Part shown: positions 18,472-27,248 of the stretch, one piece after another
Layout: every line of letters begins with the position of its first letter
Numbering within the stretch: position 1 is the first letter of the stretch
NCBI GenBank assembly: GCA_951802115.1
Contig: CATOPL010000001.1
Location: 248,001-312,000, forward strand
Source: an uncultured Lachnospiraceae bacterium
Lineage (GTDB): Bacteria > Bacillota > Clostridia > Lachnospirales > Lachnospiraceae
Direction: 5' to 3'
DNA length: 64,000 bases
Notes under the pieces: model-generated
Database searches by the model: none
What the model saw: the letters and a program-made list of their open reading frames with translations, nothing else
What the model was told of the DNA's origin: nothing
Position numbers and translations under genes: made by a program

Positions 18472-18546
18472 GGTGTCTACGCTCCTCCATAAACATAAAA
18501 ATGTCGGTTACAAATTGTGTCTGTTCTTTATTTGATTATGTCATTT

Positions 18547-18574
18547 ATTATACTCAGCTTTTATGATCTGTCAA
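18547..18574 (-). promoter_or_regulatory. Near-consensus sigma-A promoter of the HPr-like gene
   Basis: Minus strand TTGACA (18569-18574), 16-bp spacer, TATAAT (18547-18552), about 75 nt upstream of the start codon. Both boxes match consensus, so strong expression is expected. Confidence 0.85.
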
Positions 18575-18784
18575 ATTCCCGCCTGATGCTTTTAACCGCT
18601 CTTTTCTGTATAATATGCATAATTTCCCACAAACCGTTCTCCTTTGTTTTTATCCAATAAGCCAAGTCACACAAAAAACATATATTTTCTCTTTACATCC
18701 TCTCCATTTTCGAGCCGTCTTCACCATTTTTCTTTTTGTCATTTTCTACAAATTTTCAAGAATTTGTCATATTTTTTACAGCTT
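18575..18784. other. AT-rich intergenic stretch with no recognised gene
   Basis: Part of the 313-base gap between the HPr-like gene and the downstream DNA-repair gene. It is T-rich on the plus strand; apart from the HPr-like promoter no hairpin with a T-tract, RNA gene or open frame with a ribosome site was found. Confidence 0.5.
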
Positions 18785-19549
18785 TTACAGATCGACAAAT
18801 TCATTCATAAACTGGCGGAATTTTCGGGGAAGCTGGGACATCTGAAGGCCTGCGTTACGTCGGGAAGCAATCCCGATCGCCCGGTGAAACACCTTCCACA
18901 GACTTTCATAATAAGCTTCTTCATCAGAATTTCCCAAGTCCGCAAATGCTTCTGCCTCTTCCAGTATCATCCAGCTCTTCTGTGCCGGATGAACAACTGC
19001 TTTCTTGCGGCGCCTGTCATAGACAACCCAGTTCTCCAGCGGAAGCCTGTCTGCAAAATGTGGTGCAATCAGTGCCAAAATATCAGCTTCTGCATCAATT
19101 TCAGAAAACAGAACCCCGTTTTTAAGCTCCCGGAATCTCACAAAACCCATATAGCGGTGCGCAATATGCCATGCCTTACGCCGTAATTCAAACACCAGCT
19201 GTACATCCGGCTGTGTCAGCATCCTGCTGATCTCTCTTCCGTCAGGCAGAGAGAGCCCGATAACAATCATCCTGTATATGGCATCCGCTTTTCCAGAGTG
19301 AGGACAGACCGCAGCATAAGCGATCATCTCGTATGCTTCTTCTCCAAGCTTTTTGTATATGGTACGCAGTACCTTTTCCGCCTTTTCAAGATCAGGCACG
19401 GTTTGCTCATATTCACAAAACAGCTCCATATTTTCATTGTCCCCGGTCTGAAGCCGTACATTCCTGTGTCCCAGACGACTGGACCATGCATCATAAACAC
19501 CGGACAAAATACCGGTCAGCGTATCTTCACATTGAAAAACGCGGATCAT
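18785..19549 (-). CDS. Putative DNA metabolism protein (TIGR03915/DUF4130 type)
   Basis: Protein of about 254 residues. The N-terminal MIRVFQCEDTLTGILSGVYD and a later GFVRFRELKNGVLFSEID match the family that is almost always encoded next to the radical SAM protein TIGR03916. Those pairs are annotated as putative DNA modification or repair; no reaction is established. Start 19549 matches family N-termini, although an ATG at 19570 has the better-spaced GAGGAG ribosome site. The gene overlaps the upstream radical SAM gene by 23 bases, so the two form an operon driven by a LexA-box promoter. Confidence 0.85.
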   Translation of the reverse strand: MIRVFQCEDTLTGILSGVYDAWSSRLGHRNVRLQTGDNENMELFCEYEQTVPDLEKAEKVLRTIYKKLGEEAYEMIAYAAVCPHSGKADAIYRMIVIGLSLPDGREISRMLTQPDVQLVFELRRKAWHIAHRYMGFVRFRELKNGVLFSEIDAEADILALIAPHFADRLPLENWVVYDRRRKKAVVHPAQKSWMILEEAEAFADLGNSDEEAYYESLWKVFHRAIGIASRRNAGLQMSQLPRKFRQFMNEFVDL

Positions 19550-20834
19550 CAAACAATGACAACTGCTCATACACCGGCTGCTCCTCTGCCGCCGTCCGCA
19601 GTCTTCCTCCTCCGTCAAGAATATTCCGGAGAATAAAATTCTCCTCCAGTTTTACCGGATACATCTGCTTTCCACCACAGGTAATAAAATAAATGGCTCT
19701 TTTCAGCACCACTCCCATTTTCTTAAGATTCGCATAATCCAGTGTTCCCAGCCTCCTTGCTTTGATTATTCGTCCGGCAGACCGGTAACCGATGCCCGGA
19801 ACCCGCAGAAGCATCGCATAGTCCGCCTTCATAACCTCTACCGGAAACTGTTCCAGATGTCGCAGCGCCCAGTCACATTTTGGATCCAGCAGAAGATTGA
19901 AATCCGGTTTTTCCTCCGATAAAAGTTCGTCTGTCCCGAACCCATAAAAACGAAGCAGCCAGTCTGCCTGATAGAGCCGATGCTCTCTCAGAAGCGGCGG
20001 GCCGCCGGGAATCACCGGCAGCAGACTGTCATCATTGACGCGTAGAAAAGCAGAATAGAATACTCTTTTCATTTCGTATTTTTTATACATATGCTCGGCC
20101 ACTTTCATGATCTGCCAGTCGCTTTCTCCGGTTGCCCCAATAATCATCTGTGTAGACTGTCCGGCAGGTACAAATCTCGGCGCATGCCGGTAGACCGCCA
20201 GCTCGTTTTTGTTTTGTATCCGCATCCGGCGCACCTGCTGAATCGGCGCCAGAAGTTTCGGACGGTTTTTCTGCGGCGCCAGCGCTTTAAGTCCCTCTGC
20301 CGTAGGCAGCTCCAGATTGATGCTCATCCGGTCCGCCAGATACCCGGTTCTTTCAATCAGCTCCGGATCCGCCCCCGGTATTGCCTTCACATGGATATAA
20401 CCCTGGAAATGATATTCTGTACGCAGCTTATATAATGTCTGATACAGCAGATCCATCGTCAAATCCGGACTTCCCAAAATACCCGAGCTGAGAAACAGCC
20501 CTTCAATATAATTTCTCCGGTAAAATCCGATCGTCAGATCACATACCTCCTGCGGTGTAAAAGACGCCCGCGGCACATCATTGCTCCTGCGGTTAATACA
20601 ATATCGGCAGTCAAAAATACATTCGTTTGTAAACAGAATCTTCAGCAGAGAAATACACCTGCCGTCCGCGCTGAAACTGTGACAGATACCCGGCTTAATA
20701 CAGTTCCCGATTCCTTTACCGGAATTGTTCCGCTCTACTCCGCTGGAGGTACAGGCCACATCATATTTGGCTGCGTCCGCCAGAATTTCCAGTTTCTGTG
20801 ATAAATCTATCTGCTGCTCTATCCGATAATCCAT
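19527..20834 (-). CDS. Putative DNA modification/repair radical SAM protein (TIGR03916)
   Basis: Protein of about 435 residues. The FeS-binding CxxxCxxC motif is in NECIFDCRYCINRR, followed by a radical SAM barrel. Near the C-terminus LRVPGIGYRSAGRIIKARR is a helix-hairpin-helix DNA-binding motif. ATG at 20834 is chosen because GGAGG lies 5 nt before it; the frame also opens with a TTG 12 nt earlier, inside the ribosome site. The HhH motif, the neighbouring TIGR03915 gene and two LexA boxes in the promoter all point to a DNA damage function. The substrate is unknown. Confidence 0.92.
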   Translation of the reverse strand: MDYRIEQQIDLSQKLEILADAAKYDVACTSSGVERNNSGKGIGNCIKPGICHSFSADGRCISLLKILFTNECIFDCRYCINRRSNDVPRASFTPQEVCDLTIGFYRRNYIEGLFLSSGILGSPDLTMDLLYQTLYKLRTEYHFQGYIHVKAIPGADPELIERTGYLADRMSINLELPTAEGLKALAPQKNRPKLLAPIQQVRRMRIQNKNELAVYRHAPRFVPAGQSTQMIIGATGESDWQIMKVAEHMYKKYEMKRVFYSAFLRVNDDSLLPVIPGGPPLLREHRLYQADWLLRFYGFGTDELLSEEKPDFNLLLDPKCDWALRHLEQFPVEVMKADYAMLLRVPGIGYRSAGRIIKARRLGTLDYANLKKMGVVLKRAIYFITCGGKQMYPVKLEENFILRNILDGGGRLRTAAEEQPVYEQLSLFDDPRFSM

Positions 20835-20848
20835 ATCTTCCTCCAAAA

Positions 20849-20895
20849 GAACATTTGTTCTTTATCATTATACCAAACATACGTTCTTCTGTAAA
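20849..20895 (-). promoter_or_regulatory. SOS promoter with two LexA boxes
   Basis: Minus strand -35 TTTACA (20890-20895), 17-bp spacer, -10 TATAAT (20867-20872). One box, GAACGTATGTTT (20875-20886), lies in the spacer; a perfect box, GAACAAATGTTC (20849-20860), lies just downstream of the -10. Both fit the Gram-positive LexA/DinR core GAAC-N4-GTTC (one mismatch in the first). Confidence 0.85.
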
Positions 20896-21043
20896 GAGTC
20901 TTTTTACTGTCAATTATTTTATTTTCATATACTGCATATTCTGGCAGCCAATGAGGGAATATATACGCACTTAACAGTCCTGAAACCGGGAAGCAGTTCC
21001 CCTAGCAACTCCATTTCATCGTTCATTTTTACAAATCAGAAAC

Positions 21044-21302
21044 TATGTTTTTTGATAAATACAACCGTCAACCAGGACGCCCGCCATGGCTAACTATTTC
21101 TTCCAGCCAGGCAATCAGGACTCCTCCCACTTCGTGGACCCCTCCTCATTACAAGGGACGCAGCGCTACTAAGGGCGCAAAACACGCGCCCTAAGAACCG
21201 GTGCCCTTCAAATGAGGCTAGAAGAAATAGTTAGCCGTGACAGGGCTGTATGTTGGCAAATTTACAAGGTAACTTACTTATAAATGAAAGTCAATAAGTA
21301 TA
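21044..21302 (+). repeat. Structured intergenic repeat, copy B
   Basis: A 259-base element, same orientation as copy A at 12044. The first 38 bases are nearly identical to A, as are the last 60. The outer arms (21085-21102 and 21222-21239, core GGCTAACTATTTCTT) differ from A at two adjacent positions, with matching changes in the opposite arm. It has the CCCAC/GTGG module that A lacks, but lacks the CCCCGCTT module of A. It fills most of the gap between the SOS promoter and the alcohol dehydrogenase. Bases 20900-21043 and 21303-21406 show nothing else recognisable. Confidence 0.85.
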
Positions 21303-21406
21303 AAATGCGAAATTTTTCTCTGTAATCAGCATTCCACGTATCGCTTACAAATACTGATTCCAAAGATCAATTCCGCATTCTACAGTGTTTTTGTCTTTTT
21401 TAGTCT

Positions 21407-22513
21407 TCAGTTTCCCTGCATCATCTCCTGATACAGTTCCTTTAATTTTTCTTCCGTCAGCAGAACCGGATTGTTTTTCAATCTGTCCGGATTCACAGAC
21501 CCTTTCAGTATATCCAGTTCTTTTGCATCCTTCAGCCGCGGCTTTTCCAGACAAAGTTCTGCCAGCAGCTCCCGGTATTTTTTTATCGATTCATCCACGC
21601 TGCCGCAGTACATTTCCCGTGCAAGGTCTCGAAATGTTTCTTTCAGATATGCTTCTCCCCGCGGATCAATACAGTCTTCTGTGTGAGAAGCCATATACGG
21701 CCAGAGCACTGCTATGCAGAGAGCCGCCGCATGCCCATGGGCCAGACCGTACAGACTGGTCAGTTTATAACACATGGCATGTCCTGCCGTTGTCTGGGTT
21801 ATATTGATCGCACACCCGGCTGTATTGGCAGCCTTAAGCATCCCCTCGTTGCCGGTCTTGTCATTCTCAAGATATGATTTCCGATATTTTAAGATTTCCC
21901 TGACTGCCTCTGCTGCATATTTCTTACTTTCTTCCGTAGAATTTACAGACCAGTAAGACTCTATCGCATGACAAAGTGCATCCAGCATTGTCGCTTTTTT
22001 CTGGTATTCCGGAAGCGATTCTAAAAGAGACGCATCCAAAAGCACATACTCCGGAATACAGCTCGGATGCCCGACTGACTGTTTATTCCCTTCATAGTAA
22101 ATCACTGCAAAACGCGTAGCCTCGCTTCCTGTGCCCGCTGTAGTCGGAATCGCCAGGATCGGCGTCCCGTTCTCCACAATATCCTGTTCAAGATAATTTC
22201 GGTCTTTCTCCATATTCCAGAACAGCTTAATACACTTTGCCACGTCCATTGCACTGCCGCCGCCTGCCGCAATAATAAAATCGCATTGATTTTTCAGGAA
22301 CAGCTCAACCCCTTTTACAACAGACTCATATCTGGGGTTCGGTTCAAAATCCGAGAACTCTGTCAGTCCCGCCCCCACAGATTTTATGACACCGCAAAGC
22401 TGTCCGTAAAGCTTCTGACGGCGAAAAGAATTACCGCAGACCAACAGGATCGAACGACTCCCTTCTTTCTGAAGAATTTTGCTCACTTCCAATTTTGCAT
22501 TATGAATCAGCAT
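21407..22513 (-). CDS. Iron-containing alcohol dehydrogenase family protein
   Basis: NAD(P)-dependent oxidoreductase of 368 residues. Seen: the nucleotide-binding GGGSAMDVAK, PTTAGTGSEATRFAV, and metal ligands in DALCHAIESYWS and TAGHAMCYKLTSLYGLAHGHA. Length and motifs fit group III (iron-type) alcohol dehydrogenases; the substrate cannot be named from the sequence. Start at 22513 follows CAGGAGGAGAAACAGT. It lies about 95 bases downstream of the response regulator/synthetase gene on the same strand, so co-transcription is possible. Confidence 0.92.
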   Translation of the reverse strand: MLIHNAKLEVSKILQKEGSRSILLVCGNSFRRQKLYGQLCGVIKSVGAGLTEFSDFEPNPRYESVVKGVELFLKNQCDFIIAAGGGSAMDVAKCIKLFWNMEKDRNYLEQDIVENGTPILAIPTTAGTGSEATRFAVIYYEGNKQSVGHPSCIPEYVLLDASLLESLPEYQKKATMLDALCHAIESYWSVNSTEESKKYAAEAVREILKYRKSYLENDKTGNEGMLKAANTAGCAINITQTTAGHAMCYKLTSLYGLAHGHAAALCIAVLWPYMASHTEDCIDPRGEAYLKETFRDLAREMYCGSVDESIKKYRELLAELCLEKPRLKDAKELDILKGSVNPDRLKNNPVLLTEEKLKELYQEMMQGN

Positions 22514-22607
22514 ACTGTTTCTCCTCCTGATGAACGTACTAGATCAGGCCCTTCTTATGTTATCAGGCAAAGAAGATTTCTCCGTCGCTCTGCGGGCCTT
22601 TTTCATT

Positions 22608-23657
22608 TTATACTTTTGAACGGTCAATCTTATTCCGGATCTCCTGCATCTGGTAATCCAGCAATTCAATAGAATCTGCGCAGGCTCTTAACTGTCCGAC
22701 AATCTCATCCGTATTATCTACACTTTTTTTATATTTAAGCTTATGCTCAAGACTTGCCCAAAAATCCATGGCAATCGTGCGAAACTGTACTTCGGCCTTG
22801 ATATATTTTTTCTCACTGGACAGAAAAATCGGCACATTCAGTATCAGATGAAGGCTCCTGTAGCCATTTTTTTTTGGATGTTTAATATAATCCTTCTCCC
22901 GCAGTAGAATCATGCCTTCCTGCCCTGTAAGCAGCTTTGCCAGACGATAGATATCATCCGGGAAAGAACAAATCACGCGTACTCCCGCCACATCATTCAG
23001 ATTCTCTCTTATGCTTTCCACCGTGACAGGATAACCTTTGCGTTCCAGTTTTTCGTAAATACTCGCTGCTGATTTCAGCCTGCTTTTGATTGATTCAAAC
23101 GGATTTCTGTTATATTCTTGGGAAAACTCCGCATTCAGGATCTTGAGCCTGGTCTCAATCTCCATAATGGCAGAATTATATTCCATCATCAATTTGTTAA
23201 AAGGCTTCGCCTCTCTAAGCTTCTCCGCCTGCATCTGGATGATCCGGTATTGCTCCTCCACCTTTTCTTCCAGCTGATTTTTGCAGGCAAACAGCTCCAT
23301 CGTATTCCTGATCCGGTTTTTAACAATCGAACTTTCAAACGGCCTGTGAATAAAGTCTGAAACTCCCAGTTCAAAACACTGATTTTCAACTTCCGCCGTC
23401 TGCTCGCTGCTTATGACCAGCACCGGGATCTTTTTCAGCCAGCCATTCTCCTTCATGGCCGCGATTACCGCAAATCCGTCCATGCCCGGCATATGGAGAT
23501 CCAGAAGGAGCGCCGCCGCCTGTCTCCCCGGTTCGTTCAGCTTCTGCAGCGCCTGTTCCCCGTCAGCTGCCATCTCAACTGTATATTCATCCTCCAGCAT
23601 GTCACGCAGCAGCTCACGATTGATTTCCGCATCGTCTACTACAAGTATCTTTTGCAT
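22608..23657 (-). CDS. Response regulator fused to a RelQ-type ppGpp synthetase
   Basis: Protein of 349 residues. Residues 1-120 form a receiver domain: acidic pair DD at 8-9, phospho-acceptor Asp53 in LLLDLHMPGMDG, Ser83; the usual conserved lysine is Arg105. A helical linker leads to a small alarmone synthetase (about 180-345) with NDVAGVRVICSFPDD, KDYIKHPKKNGYRSLHL and VQFRTIAMDFWASLEHKLKY. Asp222 and Glu289 occupy the positions of catalytic acidic residues in RelQ/YjbM, so it is probably active, making (p)ppGpp from GTP/GDP and ATP. No hydrolase domain is present. No histidine kinase is adjacent. Phosphorylation-gated alarmone synthesis is an inference from the fusion. Confidence 0.9.
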   Translation of the reverse strand: MQKILVVDDAEINRELLRDMLEDEYTVEMAADGEQALQKLNEPGRQAAALLLDLHMPGMDGFAVIAAMKENGWLKKIPVLVISSEQTAEVENQCFELGVSDFIHRPFESSIVKNRIRNTMELFACKNQLEEKVEEQYRIIQMQAEKLREAKPFNKLMMEYNSAIMEIETRLKILNAEFSQEYNRNPFESIKSRLKSAASIYEKLERKGYPVTVESIRENLNDVAGVRVICSFPDDIYRLAKLLTGQEGMILLREKDYIKHPKKNGYRSLHLILNVPIFLSSEKKYIKAEVQFRTIAMDFWASLEHKLKYKKSVDNTDEIVGQLRACADSIELLDYQMQEIRNKIDRSKV

Positions 23658-23934
23658 CTTAAACCCCGATTTTCCCCATGTACTCCCGAAGTCTCTCTGT
23701 GCCTGATTCTAAAAACAAATATTTGTAAAATATGCACAAATTTCAGAGACATACATCCTGATATTCCTCAATCTTATATATCGGACAAAATATAACTTTC
23801 ATAATCCTGTAAAGATCTGATATCCTTTCGATTTCCCCTCAAACGCAGAACTAAAAGCAGCGCACGAAAACTTGCTAAAAACAATGATACATGATACGAT
23901 AAAGAAAAATTTTGATTGAAGAAAGGAATCCACC

Positions 23935-24672
23935 ATGCCTTTCATCTGTACGACCGCCGGCATCCTTTGTCTTATTTATTTTATACTGTTGCTTCTGTAC
24001 AACGGTTTTACTTCCGCGTTCTATTTTGTATGGCTTTTATTGTCTGCAGGACTTTTTCTGCTTGGATGGCTGTTCCGGATCCGCTTTTTCCGTCATCTTC
24101 CCTTTCCGGCGCGGGCAGGGATCCTTTTGACTTTCTCAGTCTGCCTGATCTTTTTCCTGAGTGTGGAAGGAATGATTCTAAAAGCCTCACTTACCATGCC
24201 AAAAGAGGCGCAGGACTACGTCATTGTACTGGGCGCCCATGTGCGTTCCTCCGGCCCCAGCCGCGCTCTTGCTCTGCGACTTGATAAGGCATATGAATAC
24301 TACAGCGAATATCCAAATACCATAATAATTGTCTCCGGCGGAAAGGGCAGCAACGAACCCTGCACCGAAAGCTCTGCCATGAAACAGTATCTGCTGGAAA
24401 AAGGAATCCCTCCAGAGCATATTCTGGAAGAAGATAAATCCACAAATACCCGCGAAAATCTGCTTTTTTCCAGAAAAATGATACCGGAGAATGCCTCTGT
24501 AGGAATCATCAGTAACGGCTTTCATATATGCCGTGCCCTTCATCTGGCAGAAGTCCTGGGCTATGAACATGCAAGCGGCATCCCTGCCAGAAGCGATCTT
24601 GCCTCACAGCCTTCCAATCTGCTGCGGGAATTTTTCGCGGTCGTAAAAGACTTCTGGCTCATCCGTTCCTGA
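23935..24672 (+). CDS. YdcF family membrane protein (DUF218)
   Basis: Protein of 245 residues with N-terminal hydrophobic segments (about 5-22, 25-45 and 60-77) and a C-terminal DUF218 domain: DYVIVLGAHV, the acidic/serine region TIIIVSGGKG, and STNTRENLLFSRKM. Related SanA/YdcF/ElyC proteins act in cell-envelope processes, but the reaction is not defined. Start follows AAAGGAATCCACC. It is convergent with the Mrp gene, with a long hairpin between them. Confidence 0.9.
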   Translation: MPFICTTAGILCLIYFILLLLYNGFTSAFYFVWLLLSAGLFLLGWLFRIRFFRHLPFPARAGILLTFSVCLIFFLSVEGMILKASLTMPKEAQDYVIVLGAHVRSSGPSRALALRLDKAYEYYSEYPNTIIIVSGGKGSNEPCTESSAMKQYLLEKGIPPEHILEEDKSTNTRENLLFSRKMIPENASVGIISNGFHICRALHLAEVLGYEHASGIPARSDLASQPSNLLREFFAVVKDFWLIRS

Positions 24673-24696
24673 AATAGTCAATCTTCTGATTCATTT

Positions 24697-24796
24697 GAAA
24701 GGGGCGGCGGCAAAAAAGCCTGCTCCCTGTGTTCAACTATATGTCTCCAAATACTGAACACAGGGAAAAGCACATGTTTGCAGCCACCCCTTTTTC
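24697..24796. terminator. Bidirectional terminator hairpin between convergent genes
   Basis: Outer arms AAAGGGGCGGC and GCAGCCACCCCTTT and inner arms TCCCTGTGTTCA and TGAACACAGGGA form a long two-part hairpin. T-rich (plus) and A-rich (minus T-tract) flanks allow termination from both sides. It separates ydcF and the Mrp gene. Confidence 0.7.
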
Positions 24797-24800
24797 ATCT

Positions 24801-25637
24801 TTACAAAAACATCAGCCTGTTCTCTGCCGAAAGCAGATATTCGTTTTCCGCCTCAGAAAACGATCCGTTCGCAAGTTCTGCCAGTTTTGAATCAATCGGC
24901 ATTTTGCCAAGCACCGGCAGATTCAGTTCCTCTGATAAAGCATCAATACCGCTTTCTCCAAAAATCTTATATTCTTTCCCGCAGTCAGGACAAACTACAT
25001 AACTGTAATTCTCCACCAGACCGAGAACCGGAATTTTCATGGCTTCCGCCATATTAAGCGCCTTTTTTACGATCAGACGTACCAGGTCCTGCGGCGAGGT
25101 TACAACAATAATTCCCTCCACCGGAATAGACTGGAAGACTGTCAGCGGCACATCGCCGGTTCCCGGCGGCATATCCACAAATAAATAATCGAGCTCTCCC
25201 CATGCCACGTCCGTCCAGAACTGCTTGACCATATTGGCAAGAATCGGTCCCCTCCAGATCACAGGCGCTTCTTCTTCAGGTAGAAGCAGGTTGATAGACA
25301 TGACCTTGATCCCGTTCTTTGTAAATACCGGTTGAATGCATTCATCCGCCATCTGCGCCGGACCGTGAAGCCCGTACATTTTGGGAATGGAGGGACCTGT
25401 GATATCCGCGTCCAGAACTCCTACGCTGTAACCCTGCGCCGCCATCATATTGGCCAGGGAAGCAGTCACAAGTGATTTCCCCACACCGCCTTTTCCGCTC
25501 ACTACTCCTACCACATGTTTGATGTTGGAAAAAGCATTCTGCTCCTCCAGCATGCTCTGAGGAGCCTGCTGCCTGCTTGGACAGCCTTCGCAGCTTTCTT
25601 TTGTACAGCCCGTACTGCTGCATTCTCTTTCTGCCAT
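24801..25637 (-). CDS. Mrp/NBP35-type FeS carrier ATPase
   Basis: P-loop ATPase of about 278 residues that binds and transfers iron-sulfur clusters. The deviant Walker A GKGGVGKSLV is near residue 48. The motifs LDADITGPSIPK and FVDMPPGTGDV are typical of the family, and CPDC near residue 216 supplies the conserved cysteines. The N-terminus also carries a cysteine cluster (CSSTGCTKESCEGC). The ATG at 25637 is chosen because the protein begins there with the family-like MAEREC; the 22 upstream residues are discarded. Confidence 0.92.
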   Translation of the reverse strand: MAERECSSTGCTKESCEGCPSRQQAPQSMLEEQNAFSNIKHVVGVVSGKGGVGKSLVTASLANMMAAQGYSVGVLDADITGPSIPKMYGLHGPAQMADECIQPVFTKNGIKVMSINLLLPEEEAPVIWRGPILANMVKQFWTDVAWGELDYLFVDMPPGTGDVPLTVFQSIPVEGIIVVTSPQDLVRLIVKKALNMAEAMKIPVLGLVENYSYVVCPDCGKEYKIFGESGIDALSEELNLPVLGKMPIDSKLAELANGSFSEAENEYLLSAENRLMFL

Positions 25638-25723
25638 TTTATAAACCTCTCTTTTTGTTTTTATTCCTGCAGACGGCAAAACCCGGACGAAATACGGCCG
25701 CACGCCTTTGTCAGGATGTTAAG

Positions 25724-26320
25724 CTATCTGAGTCGATTACATTCAAACCTTTCCATCATGGACAGACAGTTCAGAATTTCATCGTATTTTTCTTCTGTAC
25801 TTTTTTCTTCCACTACCAGATCCAGCGAAATCGCAATGCTATTCAGAAGATTATCGTCCATCTGATTCCTGCCAAAAATCATAATATGCATCTTGTCTTC
25901 GAGCGTATCTGCATCCAGAAAGTCCAGTAAAAGCGGATTTACACTGCCATCCTCTGCCGGAAGATCTGCATTTTCTTTTTTCTTTTCCTCCAGCCTCTGT
26001 TCTGCTTTGTCAACCTCTAAAATTTGTGCAGTTTTTTTCTCAAACTCCGCGCTTTGTACCGTCCTGCCGCAGTTCTCATTTCCTTCAGCCGGCTGTTCTA
26101 CCAGCTCAAAACGATATTTCTGAACCACCTGCGGATATTTTTCATGATCCACCTCACTCACAAACATCTCATAAGGCCTTACATACACGCGATACTCTCC
26201 GTAAAGTGCCTGGTAAACTACCATACGTTCTCCGGTTTCTGAATGTTCTGCTACCGCCATAATCTGATAGAGGCGGTTTTTAAAATGTCTGTAAAACTGT
26301 CCTTGTCGAACCTCACGCAT
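25724..26320 (-). CDS. DUF1653 domain protein
   Basis: Protein of about 198 residues. Residues 1-70 are a DUF1653 domain (GQFYRHFKNRLYQIMAVAEH, then VVYQALYGEYRVYVRPYEMF). The C-terminal 120 residues are a charged, partly coiled region without a known domain. The second ATG (26320) is preferred: GGGAG sits about 9 nt before it and the family starts there. The gene is 86 bases upstream of the Mrp gene on the same strand. The function is unknown. Confidence 0.85.
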   Translation of the reverse strand: MREVRQGQFYRHFKNRLYQIMAVAEHSETGERMVVYQALYGEYRVYVRPYEMFVSEVDHEKYPQVVQKYRFELVEQPAEGNENCGRTVQSAEFEKKTAQILEVDKAEQRLEEKKKENADLPAEDGSVNPLLLDFLDADTLEDKMHIMIFGRNQMDDNLLNSIAISLDLVVEEKSTEEKYDEILNCLSMMERFECNRLR

Positions 26321-26394
26321 ACTCATTCACTCCCTTATCTTATATATTATATCATGCTTTTCCCTTCTATGCCATGAAATCATCAAAAATAATC

Positions 26395-26545
26395 TGGCGC
26401 ACGCCTTGCGAGTGTACATCCCATTTACCAATATACAACCCGGTGCAGAACTCTGTTTCTTTCAGATCTATTAAAAGGGCTCCTGTCTTTTAAACATGTA
26501 TCTTCCCCCCTCGCAGCGTTGTGTTCCCTGTCATGAGGTGTAAAG
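26395..26545 (-). repeat. Truncated copy D of the structured repeat
   Basis: On the minus strand the right-hand part matches copies A-C: GCCCTTTTAATAGATCTGA, AAGAAACAGAGTTCTGCACC (would-be 3' arm) and TTGTATATTGGTAAAT. The 5' arm and left end are missing, so this looks like a decayed 3' fragment. It lies between the DUF1653 gene and lrgB. Confidence 0.5.
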
Positions 26546-26555
26546 TAGACATTTT

Positions 26556-27248
26556 TTATATAAAACTCGCAAACGCACATGCTCCGGCCACTGTCAGTAA
26601 TCCCGCCACCGCAATAGACAGGCTGCTCATGGCTCCCTCAATCTCTCCGATCTCCATCGCTTTTACAGTCCCGATAGCATGACTTGCCGAGCCGATGGCG
26701 ACGCCTTTGGCAACCGGCTCTTCAATATGAAACAGTTTCAAAACTGCTTCTGCCGTCATATTTCCCAGCACTCCGGTAATAATGATAACCGCCACTGTAA
26801 TTGTCACCATACCGCCCAGTTCTTCAGAAATCCCCATACCGATGGCTGTTGTAATGGACTTGGGAAGCAGTGTTACATACTGCTCATGAGTAAAATGAAA
26901 AACAAACGCACATGCGAGAATACTCACCAGACTTGTAGCCACACCTGCTGAGATGCCTCCCAGAACTGCCCCGCCATATCGTTTCAGAAGATGTATTTTC
27001 TCATAGAGCGGTACCGCAAGACATATGGTTGCCGGCGTCAGAAAATAACTCAGATATTTTGCTCCGTTATAATAAACAGCATAATCTATTTCAAACACCG
27101 TCAAAAGAGCCATCACAGACAAAACCGAAAGAAAAAGGGGATTGAAAACTGCCAGTTTCCACTTTTGTTTCAGCCAGACACCTCCTTCATAGGTCACAAT
27201 GCTGACCAGAACTCCGAAAAATACTGAATTGAAGAAAATTTCTCTCAC
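26556..27248 (-). CDS. lrgB: LrgB family protein
   Basis: Membrane protein of 230 residues, 6-7 hydrophobic segments. The pattern LPKSITTAIGMGISEELGG and GSASHAIGTVKAMEIGE is diagnostic of LrgB/CidB/YohK. With LrgA it forms a complex linked to murein hydrolase control and, in several bacteria, to pyruvate or glycolate export. It overlaps lrgA by 4 bases, indicating coupled translation. Confidence 0.95.
   Translation of the reverse strand: MREIFFNSVFFGVLVSIVTYEGGVWLKQKWKLAVFNPLFLSVLSVMALLTVFEIDYAVYYNGAKYLSYFLTPATICLAVPLYEKIHLLKRYGGAVLGGISAGVATSLVSILACAFVFHFTHEQYVTLLPKSITTAIGMGISEELGGMVTITVAVIIITGVLGNMTAEAVLKLFHIEEPVAKGVAIGSASHAIGTVKAMEIGEIEGAMSSLSIAVAGLLTVAGACAFASFI

Noticed and set aside
22545-22600. 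GGCCC...GGGCC hairpin with a T-run between the alarmone synthetase and dehydrogenase genes
   Set aside because: The T-run follows the hairpin only on the plus strand, where no gene ends; on the coding strand it precedes the hairpin. Not called a terminator; no riboswitch motif was recognised.
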